Source: an uncultured Treponema sp. (GTDB lineage Bacteria > Spirochaetota > Spirochaetia > Treponematales > Treponemataceae). Taken from it: a stretch of 5,377 bases of DNA. The translations under genes and the position numbers were made by a program. Positions 1 to 5,377 of this stretch are shown piece by piece. The stretch is taken from the NCBI GenBank assembly GCA_938045195.1, contig CALINC010000147.1:1-5377 (forward strand), in the 5' to 3' direction. The first letter of the stretch is position 1; each line of letters opens with the position of its first letter. The notes beneath the pieces are model-generated. The model did no database searches, was not told the DNA's origin, and saw nothing but the letters and a program-made list of their open reading frames with translations.

Positions 1-1015
1 ACCGCATACTTATTCCTTGTTCCGTTATATATTCATAGCGGTGAAGTTTATCATCCTCCAACTGTTCCAAAGAAACAATAGCCATACCGTCTGCAATACT
101 ATAATCTTCAGGAGAAGATAAAGGAACTTCTCTATCCACATAAAAACGCAAAACCGACAAAGAAAAAACAGAAACTAATAAAAGACTGAGAGAAAATTTT
201 GCCCATCTTTTTGCATTGCGTTTTTTTGCTTTTATTTTCCGTAATTCCGCATTATTATTATATGCTTCGGTAATTGTAATATTTTTTTTCCATAAAAGCG
301 CAGGCGAAAGCATTATGAATAAAATAACCGCAAAAAGAAAAAAATTGGCATTGTTTATCACAGTTGCAATAAGCCAGAAAATAAAATCATTCCTCGGAAT
401 AATTTTTAATGAATATAAACGCTGAATAATTACAACAACCTGAGTTATTCCGAAAATGCAAAGAGATGCAATTACCGTAATTTTTAATTCAAGATGCGAT
501 AATTTAATAAGAGTTTTATAGATTGCCAAACTTGCAAGTATTATGAATACAATTCCTAATAAATAACCTATAAGCCTGAATAAAACAAGAGTGCTTACAG
601 CACTCTCCCCATAATTAACTAGGGTAGAAGAAAGCGTTATTATAACGGGAACGTAATAGAATATCGTAGTTGCCGTATATAAAAAGACTGCCGTTGCAAA
701 AAGATTTTCATAAACCAAAGATTTTTTCTTTTTTGTTTTAAACAATAACAGAAAAAGCAAAAATAAAAAAGAAAAAACAACCGGAATCATAGACCAAAAA
801 GCAAAATGAGTCCTATTGATATAATTAGGAATGGAACGTAATACGGCAGAAATTATACTGCCTATCAAACCTGTACATATACCGAGTAAAATAATAAGCT
901 GTTTTTTTTCAAGTTTTTGGGTTCTAAAAGAAGCAAAAACGACTGCGAGCAGCAAAGCGAAACCTATACCTGCTTCTATAACCCGTATATAGAATTTTAA
1001 AATAAGGCACCTCAC
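1..1015 (-). CDS. Polytopic membrane protein, N-terminal part of a DUF2318/FtrD-like Fe-S protein (partial, runs off left edge)
   Basis: The reading frame is open from a GTG at 1015 to the window edge and gives 338 residues without a stop. Hydrophobic stretches that look like membrane helices lie at about residues 12-30, 39-59, 71-92, 105-128, 144-166, 178-199, 211-242 and 274-291. After the last helix comes an extracytoplasmic segment with VPLSSPEDYSIADG and KLHRYEYITEQGISMR. This resembles the entry to DUF2318 (COG4393) proteins such as Campylobacter Cj1660, whose C-terminal cysteine motifs would lie beyond the edge and cannot be seen here. In that family the protein accompanies P19 and FTR1 and is thought to act in electron transfer during iron uptake. 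It is the third gene of the minus-strand operon, 134 bases after the lipoprotein gene. The start is uncertain: a TAG stop lies just upstream in frame, the GTG has no clear ribosome binding site, and a GAGGTG overlaps the GTG itself. The first in-frame ATG (residue 76) would remove two helices. Confidence 0.75.
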   Translation of the reverse strand, partial: MRCLILKFYIRVIEAGIGFALLLAVVFASFRTQKLEKKQLIILLGICTGLIGSIISAVLRSIPNYINRTHFAFWSMIPVVFSFLFLLFLLLFKTKKKKSLVYENLFATAVFLYTATTIFYYVPVIITLSSTLVNYGESAVSTLVLFRLIGYLLGIVFIILASLAIYKTLIKLSHLELKITVIASLCIFGITQVVVIIQRLYSLKIIPRNDFIFWLIATVINNANFFLFAVILFIMLSPALLWKKNITITEAYNNNAELRKIKAKKRNAKRWAKFSLSLLLVSVFSLSVLRFYVDREVPLSSPEDYSIADGMAIVSLEQLEDDKLHRYEYITEQGISMR

Positions 1016-1025
1016 AAAACGCTAA

Positions 1026-1061
1026 AAGTAAGCATTAAAGCAATTGCTTTAATGCTTACTT
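1026..1061. repeat. Perfect 36-bp palindrome (hairpin) between lipoprotein and membrane-protein genes
   Basis: The two 16-base arms AAGTAAGCATTAAAGC and GCTTTAATGCTTACTT are exact reverse complements around a central AATT. As minus-strand RNA this forms a long stem with a four-base loop, followed by a weak U-rich stretch (TTAGCGTTTTG). It ends 10 bases before the GTG of the downstream gene. It could be a leaky intrinsic terminator or an mRNA-stabilising 3' end that makes the lipoprotein more abundant than the downstream protein, or a block on ribosome access to the next gene. The role is inferred; the symmetry is directly visible. Confidence 0.85.
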
Positions 1062-1090
1062 AAAAAATGAGTAGGTTAGTTATTAAACTA

Positions 1091-1188
1091 TACTTACTGC
1101 TAACCGTTTACCCATAAGGGCAGGTCTTTTACCACTGAGAAGCGGTCTTTTACCATTGAGGACCGGTCCATTCAAAATCTTTCCATTC
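1091..1188 (-). repeat. Degenerate short tandem repeat spanning the stop codon of the lipoprotein gene
   Basis: Read on the minus strand, related units follow each other: TGAATGGAAAGATTT and TGAATGGACCGGTCC (15 bases each), then TCAATGGTAAAAGACCGCTT and TCAGTGGTAAAAGACCTGCC within units of 21 bases, then a decayed TATGGGTAAACGG. All share a TGG core. The first units encode the lipoprotein's C-terminal WKDFEWTGPQW and the third contains its TAA stop. The stop recurs in frame in each following unit (QW-stop, QW-stop, YG-stop). This looks like slippage or unequal duplication at the gene's 3' end; boundaries are approximate. Confidence 0.6.
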
Positions 1189-1773
1189 AACAACGATGGG
1201 TTCCGTCCAGAAGCGTCCGGTAACACCTGTTTCTTTGTCAACATGGATAAGATAGTCATTTCCCGGTGCCTTAATTTCAAACTTGATATTGTACTTACCT
1301 AAGCCTTCTTCAAATTTTACGTTAGCACCATAGTGAGGTCCGTCACTGGCATTCATCGGCATAAATGCAACTTCCTGAACTTTTGAAGAACCTACTTTTT
1401 GGATATAAGCCTTAACATGGAGGTAAGGAACAAAATCTCCTACACCATAACCCAATGTTGCACCTTTATCATTAGCAGCAATATCGGCTTCCATGTGGCA
1501 GTCGGCTTCGTTCTTTGATAAACTGTTACCGGCAGGCTCCATATCTACAGGCTGAAAATAAACACCTGCAACCGTTAATATACCCGCATCCTGCTCATCG
1601 CCGATGGGGAACTCGTCAAATCCTGCGGAACCCTCTTCTTCAGGTTTCGGGGCAGCAGGTTTTTCCGCAAGGGTTTCAGGCTTTTTTTCCTGAACCTTTT
1701 CATTTTTTTCGCATGATGTAATCACAAAAGCAACTGCAAGCAATGCAAAAATACAAGATAAAGTTTTTTTCAT
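1150..1773 (-). CDS. P19/Tp34-family metal-binding lipoprotein (iron transport)
   Basis: This 207-residue protein has a lipoprotein signal: KK at the N-terminus, a hydrophobic core and a VITSC lipobox, so Cys21 should be the lipidated first residue. Residues 22-58 form a Lys/Glu/Pro/Ala-rich tether. From about residue 62 it matches the P19 (Fe2+ transport protein) family: ILTVAGVYFQPVDMEP (65-80), ADCHMEADI (90-98), VPYLHVKAYIQ (115-125) and MPMNASDGPHYGANV (138-152). His93, Met94, His119, Met138/Met140, His147 and nearby acids are the likely metal ligands. Campylobacter P19 and T. pallidum Tp34 belong here; Tp34 is reported to bind lactoferrin and divalent metal. The likely job is periplasmic capture of iron or copper and delivery to the FTR1 permease encoded just upstream. 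The ATG is preceded by AGGAG at good spacing. It follows the permease gene by 43 bases without a visible promoter, so the two are probably co-transcribed. Confidence 0.93.
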   Translation of the reverse strand: MKKTLSCIFALLAVAFVITSCEKNEKVQEKKPETLAEKPAAPKPEEEGSAGFDEFPIGDEQDAGILTVAGVYFQPVDMEPAGNSLSKNEADCHMEADIAANDKGATLGYGVGDFVPYLHVKAYIQKVGSSKVQEVAFMPMNASDGPHYGANVKFEEGLGKYNIKFEIKAPGNDYLIHVDKETGVTGRFWTEPIVVEWKDFEWTGPQW

Positions 1774-1784
1774 TTAAAAACTCT

Positions 1785-1790
1785 CCTCTA
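1785..1790 (-). promoter_or_regulatory. Strong ribosome binding site of the P19/Tp34 lipoprotein gene
   Basis: On the minus strand the sequence AGAGGAGAGTTTTTAAATG places a strong AGGAG Shine-Dalgarno motif before the ATG at 1773. This is a better site than the GGAG of the permease gene and far better than anything before the third gene, consistent with high lipoprotein synthesis. Confidence 0.7.
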
Positions 1791-1816
1791 TAATTTATTT
1801 TTTTTGGACAATATCA

Positions 1817-3097
1817 TTAAGCATTCCCGCCGTCTTTATTTTTATTTTTTAATTCGGCGAGAATCTTCTTATTTTTCTTGGCATATAAAACCGAACACAA
1901 AATAATTGCAATTAAAACAATTATCTGCGGTATCAAACTTTCATACGTTGCATATATGCCTAAAAAATCCGCTTCAAAATTCTGCAACTGCGGAATTATA
2001 GTTTTACCCACAACACCAGCCGCCTGCAATTCCGAAACACCTTTTCCGGTAAACGAAAAACAAAGTACATACATCAAAACACTTGTTACGATAAAGAAAG
2101 GCTTTAAAGGCAGCTTTACGCTTAAAAATCTAAATGCAAGAAAAACAAGTATAAGAATCAATGAGGATAACACAATTGCCAAAATCACAGCTCTTTGACC
2201 GGCGGCACCTTGTATGGGCACTCCTCTAAAAAATAAAATAAGCTCGGCACCTTCTCTTGCAACGGCAATAAAAGCGGCAAAAATCAAAACCCATTTGTTT
2301 CCGGTAGATACCGAAGACTCAACCTTCTTTTGAATGTATCTTTCCCATGCTTCGGTTTCAGACTTTGAAATCATCCAGTTGCTTACGTAAAACAAAACAA
2401 TTACCGCAACAAACATACCGATGCCTTCAAAAACCTCTTGAGCTATGCCGCTTTGTGTTCCGGTTAACAAACCGAACAAAAAAGCCAAAATAATGCTGAT
2501 TAAAATTCCGGCAGCAGCCCCGATATAAACGGAAGATATATACTTCTTTTTTTCTGTTTTTACAAGATAGGCTATAATAGCAGCTATAACCAAAATAGCT
2601 TCCAAACCTTCGCGTAAAATAAGAACAAAAGAGGAAATAAACGTTGCAACAGCCGCAGATTTTCCGCCGTCTTTTTTACCTCCGTCTAAAGTACCGTCAA
2701 GTTCGGCGGCATCATGGTAGAGCATTGCTACAAGTGCATCCTTATGAGCTTTTATCATCTTACTGTCTTTATCTTCTTTCACATTTTTTCTGTACTCGTA
2801 AAAAGCATTTTCAACTGCCGTTTTCCGTGCGCCTGAAAGATAACTCATAGTTATTTTTTCCATTCCTTTAGATTCGTAATATCTAAAATAGGCGGCATTT
2901 ACTTCGTCATAGGCTTCGCGGGTTTTTCCCTGCAAATATAACTCATAAGCATTATTTAACCGTATTTCCATTTTTTCAACAATTTTCGTCCAAGAACTCA
3001 AATCTTCTTTTTCTTCCGCAGAGATAGAAATTAAAAAAAGAGAAAAAAACAAAAAAACGAATAAAAACCGTTTAGAGCTCCTTTTTATCACATCCAT
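1817..3097 (-). CDS. FTR1-family iron permease with N-terminal extracytoplasmic domain
   Basis: The product has 426 residues. A signal peptide or anchor (residues 1-27, KRSSKRFLFVFLFFSLFLISISA) is followed by a soluble domain of about 120 residues (28-148) rich in Tyr and acids, with AYDEVNAAYFRYYESKG typical of bacterial FTR1 proteins. The permease domain carries both signature motifs, REGLE (162-166) and REGAE (281-285), in membrane helices at about 153-179, 188-212, 222-245, 269-291, 301-324, 332-348 and 389-406; their Glu residues are the known iron-binding acids of Ftr1/EfeU. The C-terminus is Lys/Asn-rich. It should transport iron across the inner membrane, with the P19 lipoprotein as its periplasmic partner. 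The ATG at 3097 was chosen because GGAG lies five bases upstream and it begins the signal peptide. A TTG at 3148 would add 17 residues but lies inside the promoter, upstream of the expected transcript start. Confidence 0.95.
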   Translation of the reverse strand: MDVIKRSSKRFLFVFLFFSLFLISISAEEKEDLSSWTKIVEKMEIRLNNAYELYLQGKTREAYDEVNAAYFRYYESKGMEKITMSYLSGARKTAVENAFYEYRKNVKEDKDSKMIKAHKDALVAMLYHDAAELDGTLDGGKKDGGKSAAVATFISSFVLILREGLEAILVIAAIIAYLVKTEKKKYISSVYIGAAAGILISIILAFLFGLLTGTQSGIAQEVFEGIGMFVAVIVLFYVSNWMISKSETEAWERYIQKKVESSVSTGNKWVLIFAAFIAVAREGAELILFFRGVPIQGAAGQRAVILAIVLSSLILILVFLAFRFLSVKLPLKPFFIVTSVLMYVLCFSFTGKGVSELQAAGVVGKTIIPQLQNFEADFLGIYATYESLIPQIIVLIAIILCSVLYAKKNKKILAELKNKNKDGGNA

Positions 3098-3133
3098 AAA
3101 AACTCCAAAATTGTAACGATAAATTGATTGCGT

Positions 3134-3162
3134 AGTATACCATGTCAAACAAAAAATGTCAA
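3134..3162 (-). promoter_or_regulatory. Sigma70-type promoter of the iron uptake operon
   Basis: On the minus strand TTGACA (3157-3162) and TATACT (3134-3139) are separated by 17 bases, near consensus. Transcription would start at about 3127, leaving a leader of about 30 bases with GGAG before the ATG at 3097. The heptamer TTGACAT occurs twice, at 3156-3162 and 3142-3148, one at the -35 and one inside the spacer. A strong core promoter like this would normally need a repressor to give iron-responsive expression. Confidence 0.8.
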
Positions 3163-3175
3163 GTATCGCATACTT
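3161..3175. promoter_or_regulatory. Candidate operator beside the -35 box of the iron uptake promoter
   Basis: The sequence AAGTAT-CGC-ATACTT is an inverted repeat with six-base arms and a three-base centre, overlapping the first bases of the -35 box. Its position suits a repressor site for a metal-responsive regulator of Fur or DtxR/TroR type. It does not clearly match a Fur or TroR consensus, so the identity of the regulator is unknown. Confidence 0.4.
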
Positions 3176-3251
3176 ATTTTAAAAATAAATTTCAAAAAAA
3201 TACTGCAAAAAAAGCCCCTTTTTAAGACAATTTTAAGGTGCTGGGTTTGAC

Positions 3252-3280
3252 TTGATAAATAGAATAGAATATGATATAAT
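3252..3280 (+). promoter_or_regulatory. Sigma70-type promoter of the ATPase gene
   Basis: TTGATA (3252-3257) and a perfect TATAAT (3275-3280) are separated by 17 bases, with the transcript expected to start near 3287. It points away from the iron uptake promoter, the two -35 boxes being about 90 bases apart. This leaves roughly a 54-base leader before the ATG at 3341. Confidence 0.7.
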
Positions 3281-3308
3281 TTTATTCAAATCAATTTGAA
3301 TAAAATTA
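3277..3308. promoter_or_regulatory. Perfect inverted repeat overlapping the -10 box and start site of the ATPase promoter (candidate operator)
   Basis: Arms of 15 bases (3277-3291 and 3294-3308) are exact reverse complements around a CA centre. The core half-site ATTTGAAT occurs inverted at 3284-3291 and direct at 3294-3301, and a third copy follows at 3309-3316, 15 bases after the second. Because it covers the -10 box and the expected start, a protein bound here would block transcription. The full stem would not be in the transcript, so a DNA-level operator is more likely than an RNA hairpin. The binding protein is not identified. Confidence 0.6.
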
Positions 3309-3340
3309 ATTTGAATCAAACTATTAATGAGGATATACAT

Positions 3341-4759
3341 ATGTTCATTGGAAGAGAAAAAGAATTATCATATCTAAATGAATTTTATCAAAAACCCGGA
3401 CTCGGAATGACTGTTATATACGGGCGCAGACGTATCGGTAAATCTACCCTTATTTCGGAATTTGTGAAAGATAAAAAGGTAATTTTTTATACAGCAACTA
3501 AAGTGGGCAAAGAAAGAAATCTGGAGTTATTCTCAAAACAGGTAACGGATGTATTTTTAGCCGGTATTGAAGATATAAGCTTTCGTACAATCGAGGCTGT
3601 GTTTGATTTTATTGAAAAAAATATGTCAGATGAAAAAATTTTGCTTGTAATAGATGAATTACCATACTGGGCAGAAAAAGATGAAGCGCTGCTTTCAGTA
3701 TTGCAAAAATATATTGATACCGTTTGGCGGGAAAAGAACTTAAAAATTATACTGTGCGGATCTGCATTGAGCTTTATGGAAAATAAGGTGCTTAGTGAAA
3801 AAAGCCCCTTATTTGGAAGGCGTGATTCTCAGATAAAACTAGAGGCTTTTGACTATTTAGATTCAGCAAAATTTGTACCGGAGTATTCTTATGAGGATAA
3901 AGCAATCTGCTATGGAATTACCGGCGGTGTCGCAAAATATCTGTCAATGATTGATCCGGCAAAAAATATTGATGAAAATATTGTAAGGTTATTCTTTCGG
4001 ACAGACGGATACTTATATGACGAACCCAAAAACCTTCTGACACAGGAATTTGCAGATATAACATTGGTTAATAACATAATTGAGCAGATTGCCTCAGGTA
4101 AAAATACCGTCAATGTTATAGCTAACAAAATAAATGAAAAAGAGCCGACCATTCTCTATTCTATTGAAAAATTAATAAGTGTAGGATTGGTGGAAAAGAA
4201 AAAATGTATCACAGAGGAAAAGAATAAGAAAAAAACACAGTACGTTTTAAAAGACCACATGTTTAAGTTTTGGTATGAATTTATTCCAAAGGCAACCAGC
4301 GTAATAGAAATGGCACAGGGTGAACTGTATTATAAAAAAGCAGTAAAACCGATTTTACATTCTTTTATGGGAACAGTATTTGAGGATATGTGCAGATATT
4401 ATACCTTGAAACAAGGAATTCTTGAAAAATTTAATTGTTTTATTACAGCTGTTGGTACATGGTGGGGAACTGAAACCGTCTTGAATAGTAATGAGGAAAA
4501 GATAGTTCAATCTGCTGATATTGACATAGTTGCATTGTCAGAAATGGAAAAAAAGGCAGTCATAGGTGAGTGTAAATTTAAAAATGAAAAAGTCGATAAG
4601 GGAATATATGAAACTTTGATACGGCGAACAAATTTAATATCGCCAAAATATAACATAGTAAAATATCTTTTATTTTCGCTGTCAGGTTACACGGAATGGT
4701 TTGATACTTTACAGGATGAAAAAGTGATATTAGTATCACTTGACAAGATGTATCAATAG
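3341..4759 (+). CDS. AAA-type ATPase with winged helix and DUF234 (PD-(D/E)XK-like) C-terminal domain
   Basis: This 472-residue protein starts with the family's usual MFIGREKEL. The Walker A motif GRRRIGKST is at residues 28-36, Walker B ILLVIDELPYW at 100-110 (Asp105, Glu106), a sensor-like LCGS at 138-141 and the TGGVAKYL segment at 194-201. These fit the ATPase_2 (STAND-like) P-loop family. Residues about 242-290 look like a winged helix (VNVIANKINEKEPTILYSIEKLISVGLVEKKK). YVLKDHMFKFWYEFI (301-315) opens DUF234, which ends with Glu348 in GTVFEDM, ADIDIVAL (392-399) and GECK (409-412). This Asp...Glu-x-Lys layout is typical of PD-(D/E)XK nuclease folds. The family is widespread in archaea and some bacteria; its role is not established. 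ATG 3341 is preceded by GAGG at good spacing; an in-frame TTG at 3296 lacks a ribosome site and lies in the palindrome. It is transcribed alone, divergent from the iron operon. Confidence 0.9.
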   Translation: MFIGREKELSYLNEFYQKPGLGMTVIYGRRRIGKSTLISEFVKDKKVIFYTATKVGKERNLELFSKQVTDVFLAGIEDISFRTIEAVFDFIEKNMSDEKILLVIDELPYWAEKDEALLSVLQKYIDTVWREKNLKIILCGSALSFMENKVLSEKSPLFGRRDSQIKLEAFDYLDSAKFVPEYSYEDKAICYGITGGVAKYLSMIDPAKNIDENIVRLFFRTDGYLYDEPKNLLTQEFADITLVNNIIEQIASGKNTVNVIANKINEKEPTILYSIEKLISVGLVEKKKCITEEKNKKKTQYVLKDHMFKFWYEFIPKATSVIEMAQGELYYKKAVKPILHSFMGTVFEDMCRYYTLKQGILEKFNCFITAVGTWWGTETVLNSNEEKIVQSADIDIVALSEMEKKAVIGECKFKNEKVDKGIYETLIRRTNLISPKYNIVKYLLFSLSGYTEWFDTLQDEKVILVSLDKMYQ

Positions 4760-4812
4760 TCAGCGGCTGTTGAAGAAAATTCCGGAAAGAAGATGATAAA
4801 CGTTAAAGAAAG

Positions 4813-4846
4813 AACCTGTCCAAAAACTTCAGCTTTTGGACAGGTT
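4813..4846 (-). terminator. Hairpin, probable terminator for the right-hand minus-strand gene
   Basis: Arms AACCTGTCCAAAA (4813-4825) and TTTTGGACAGGTT (4834-4846) pair perfectly over 13 bases around an eight-base loop. On the minus strand the stem is followed by CTTTCTTT, a moderate U-rich tail, so it fits best as a terminator for the gene ending at 4935. On the plus strand no U-tract follows, but it may still shield the 3' end of the ATPase message. Confidence 0.65.
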
Positions 4847-4861
4847 ACCTTGAGATGCGAT

Positions 4862-4894
4862 GTTCTAAATCGTGCTATTTGTGCGATTTAGAAC
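4862..4894. repeat. Second perfect hairpin in the convergent gap
   Basis: Arms GTTCTAAATCG (4862-4872) and CGATTTAGAAC (4884-4894) pair over 11 bases with an 11-base loop. No U-tract follows on either strand. With the hairpin at 4813-4846 it fills most of the 175-base gap between the convergent genes. The rest of 4760-4934 shows no open frame or RNA gene that I can support. Confidence 0.65.
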
Positions 4895-4934
4895 TCGTCG
4901 GCCTGTTTGACAACAAGTTATCGAATAGGTATAT

Positions 4935-5377
4935 TTATTTGATTGCTTGAGCTCCGAAGCCTTTTACTGCTCCAAACAATTTAACGGCATCATCTTGAGG
5001 ATATTTATTTGCAAACATAGAAACATCTGTTTGCACTGTCATTGTTTGATTCATTCCCATAGCTCTTCTAAATTCATTAGCCGGTGAGTTTGGGTCGTAG
5101 TCGGTTTTTTCCTTATATGCGGCATTTAAAAAACCTGCCAGATATGCTTTGTTCAAAACATTCTTTAATGCAGAAACATCTTTTAATTCTTCGTTTCCTT
5201 CTGCACTATTAAAGCGGTCAATATCTTCAAAATCTTTCACCCAGACGTACTCAAATGTTCCAAGACCCGGCAAGGTTACATCAGCTTGTTTATTCATAAA
5301 AAAGCGGTTGTTGTCCATAAGCACTTTGCGTCCATTTTCCATTGAAGCAGGACTATCTATACGGCAACGATCAATTG
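4935..5377 (-). CDS. Hypothetical protein, C-terminal part (runs off right edge)
   Basis: The frame is open from the right edge to a TAA at 4935-4937, giving at least 146 residues. An ATG at 5342 exists, but it has no ribosome binding site and the frame continues upstream of it (IDRCRIDSPAS before MENGRK), so the gene very likely starts outside the window. The visible part is soluble, with no membrane segment or signal sequence. It has a mixed beta-like N-part (ADVTLPGLGTFEYVWVKDF) and a helical, Met-containing C-part (LKNVLNKAYLAGFLNAAYKEK, ANEFRRAMGMNQTMTV) ending in GAVKGFGAQAIK. I do not recognise the family and propose no function. It converges on the ATPase gene across a gap with two hairpins. 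Confidence 0.7.
   Translation of the reverse strand, partial: IDRCRIDSPASMENGRKVLMDNNRFFMNKQADVTLPGLGTFEYVWVKDFEDIDRFNSAEGNEELKDVSALKNVLNKAYLAGFLNAAYKEKTDYDPNSPANEFRRAMGMNQTMTVQTDVSMFANKYPQDDAVKLFGAVKGFGAQAIK

Noticed and set aside
216..425. Plus-strand frame of 69 codons
   Set aside because: It is antisense to the membrane-protein gene, whose frame is open throughout and encodes regular membrane helices.
1083..1280. 65-residue minus-strand frame overlapping the end of the lipoprotein gene, with a repeated GKRP peptide
   Set aside because: It lies in the +1 frame of a well-supported gene and has no ribosome binding site; the peptide repeat is explained by the DNA tandem repeat.
1515..1721. 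Plus-strand frame of 68 codons
   Set aside because: Antisense to the lipoprotein gene; no ribosome site and no recognisable product.
1878..2850. Two plus-strand frames inside the permease gene (1878-2198, 2644-2850)
   Set aside because: Both are antisense to conserved FTR1 coding sequence and show no initiation signals.
3098..3148. Longer permease starting at TTG 3148
   Set aside because: That TTG sits in the promoter spacer, upstream of the expected transcript start, and the ATG at 3097 has GGAG and begins the signal peptide.
3206..3224. A-rich/T-rich run around GCCCC as an intrinsic terminator
   Set aside because: The possible stem is only A:T pairs plus one G:C, and no gene ends there on either strand; it lies between divergent promoters.
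3247..3252. TTGACT as the -35 box of the ATPase promoter
   Set aside because: It would leave 22 bases to TATAAT; TTGATA at 3252 gives the normal 17.
3207..3810. AAAAAAGCCCCTT found both in the intergenic region and in the ATPase gene
   Set aside because: A 13-base match in A-rich sequence, with no further similarity around it; probably chance.
3910..4152. Minus-strand frame of 80 codons inside the ATPase gene
   Set aside because: Shadow of the conserved ATPase frame on the opposite strand.

Overview
The window is AT-rich and Gram-negative-like. It carries a lipoprotein with a treponemal-style lipobox whose closest recognisable relative is the Treponema Tp34/P19 family, next to an FTR1-type permease. 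That pairing, the AT-rich codon usage and a large DUF234-type ATPase gene fit an oral or host-associated treponeme such as the T. denticola group. This assignment is inference from family resemblance; no rRNA or other phylogenetic marker is present.

Left and centre (1-3162, minus strand): a high-affinity iron (or other divalent metal) uptake operon read right to left. A near-consensus promoter (TTGACA-17 bp-TATACT, 3134-3162) drives an FTR1-family permease with an N-terminal extracytoplasmic domain (1817-3097). It is followed by a P19/Tp34-type metal-binding lipoprotein (1150-1773). A polytopic membrane protein comes next and runs off the left edge (1-1015); the beginning of what looks like a DUF2318/FtrD-like Fe-S domain is visible in it. 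The set matches the FTR1-P19-membrane redox protein arrangement known from Campylobacter cj1658-p19-cj1660 and FtrABCD-type systems. The lipoprotein would capture the metal, the membrane Fe-S protein would supply or accept electrons, and FTR1 would move iron across the inner membrane. Between the second and third genes lie a degenerate tandem repeat across the lipoprotein stop codon and a perfect 36-bp palindrome only 10 bases ahead of the third gene's likely GTG start, which suggests uncoupled expression of the third gene.

Centre-right (3252-4759, plus strand): a divergently transcribed AAA-type P-loop ATPase of the ATPase_2 + winged helix + DUF234 architecture, whose C-terminal domain shows a PD-(D/E)XK nuclease-like signature. 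Its promoter (TTGATA-17 bp-TATAAT) is overlapped by a perfect palindrome with 15-bp arms and a third copy of the half-site, a strong candidate operator.

Right end (4760-5377): a non-coding convergent gap holding two perfect hairpins, then the C-terminal part of an unrecognised minus-strand gene whose frame stays open to the window edge. No tRNA, rRNA, CRISPR array, insertion sequence or transposase was seen.
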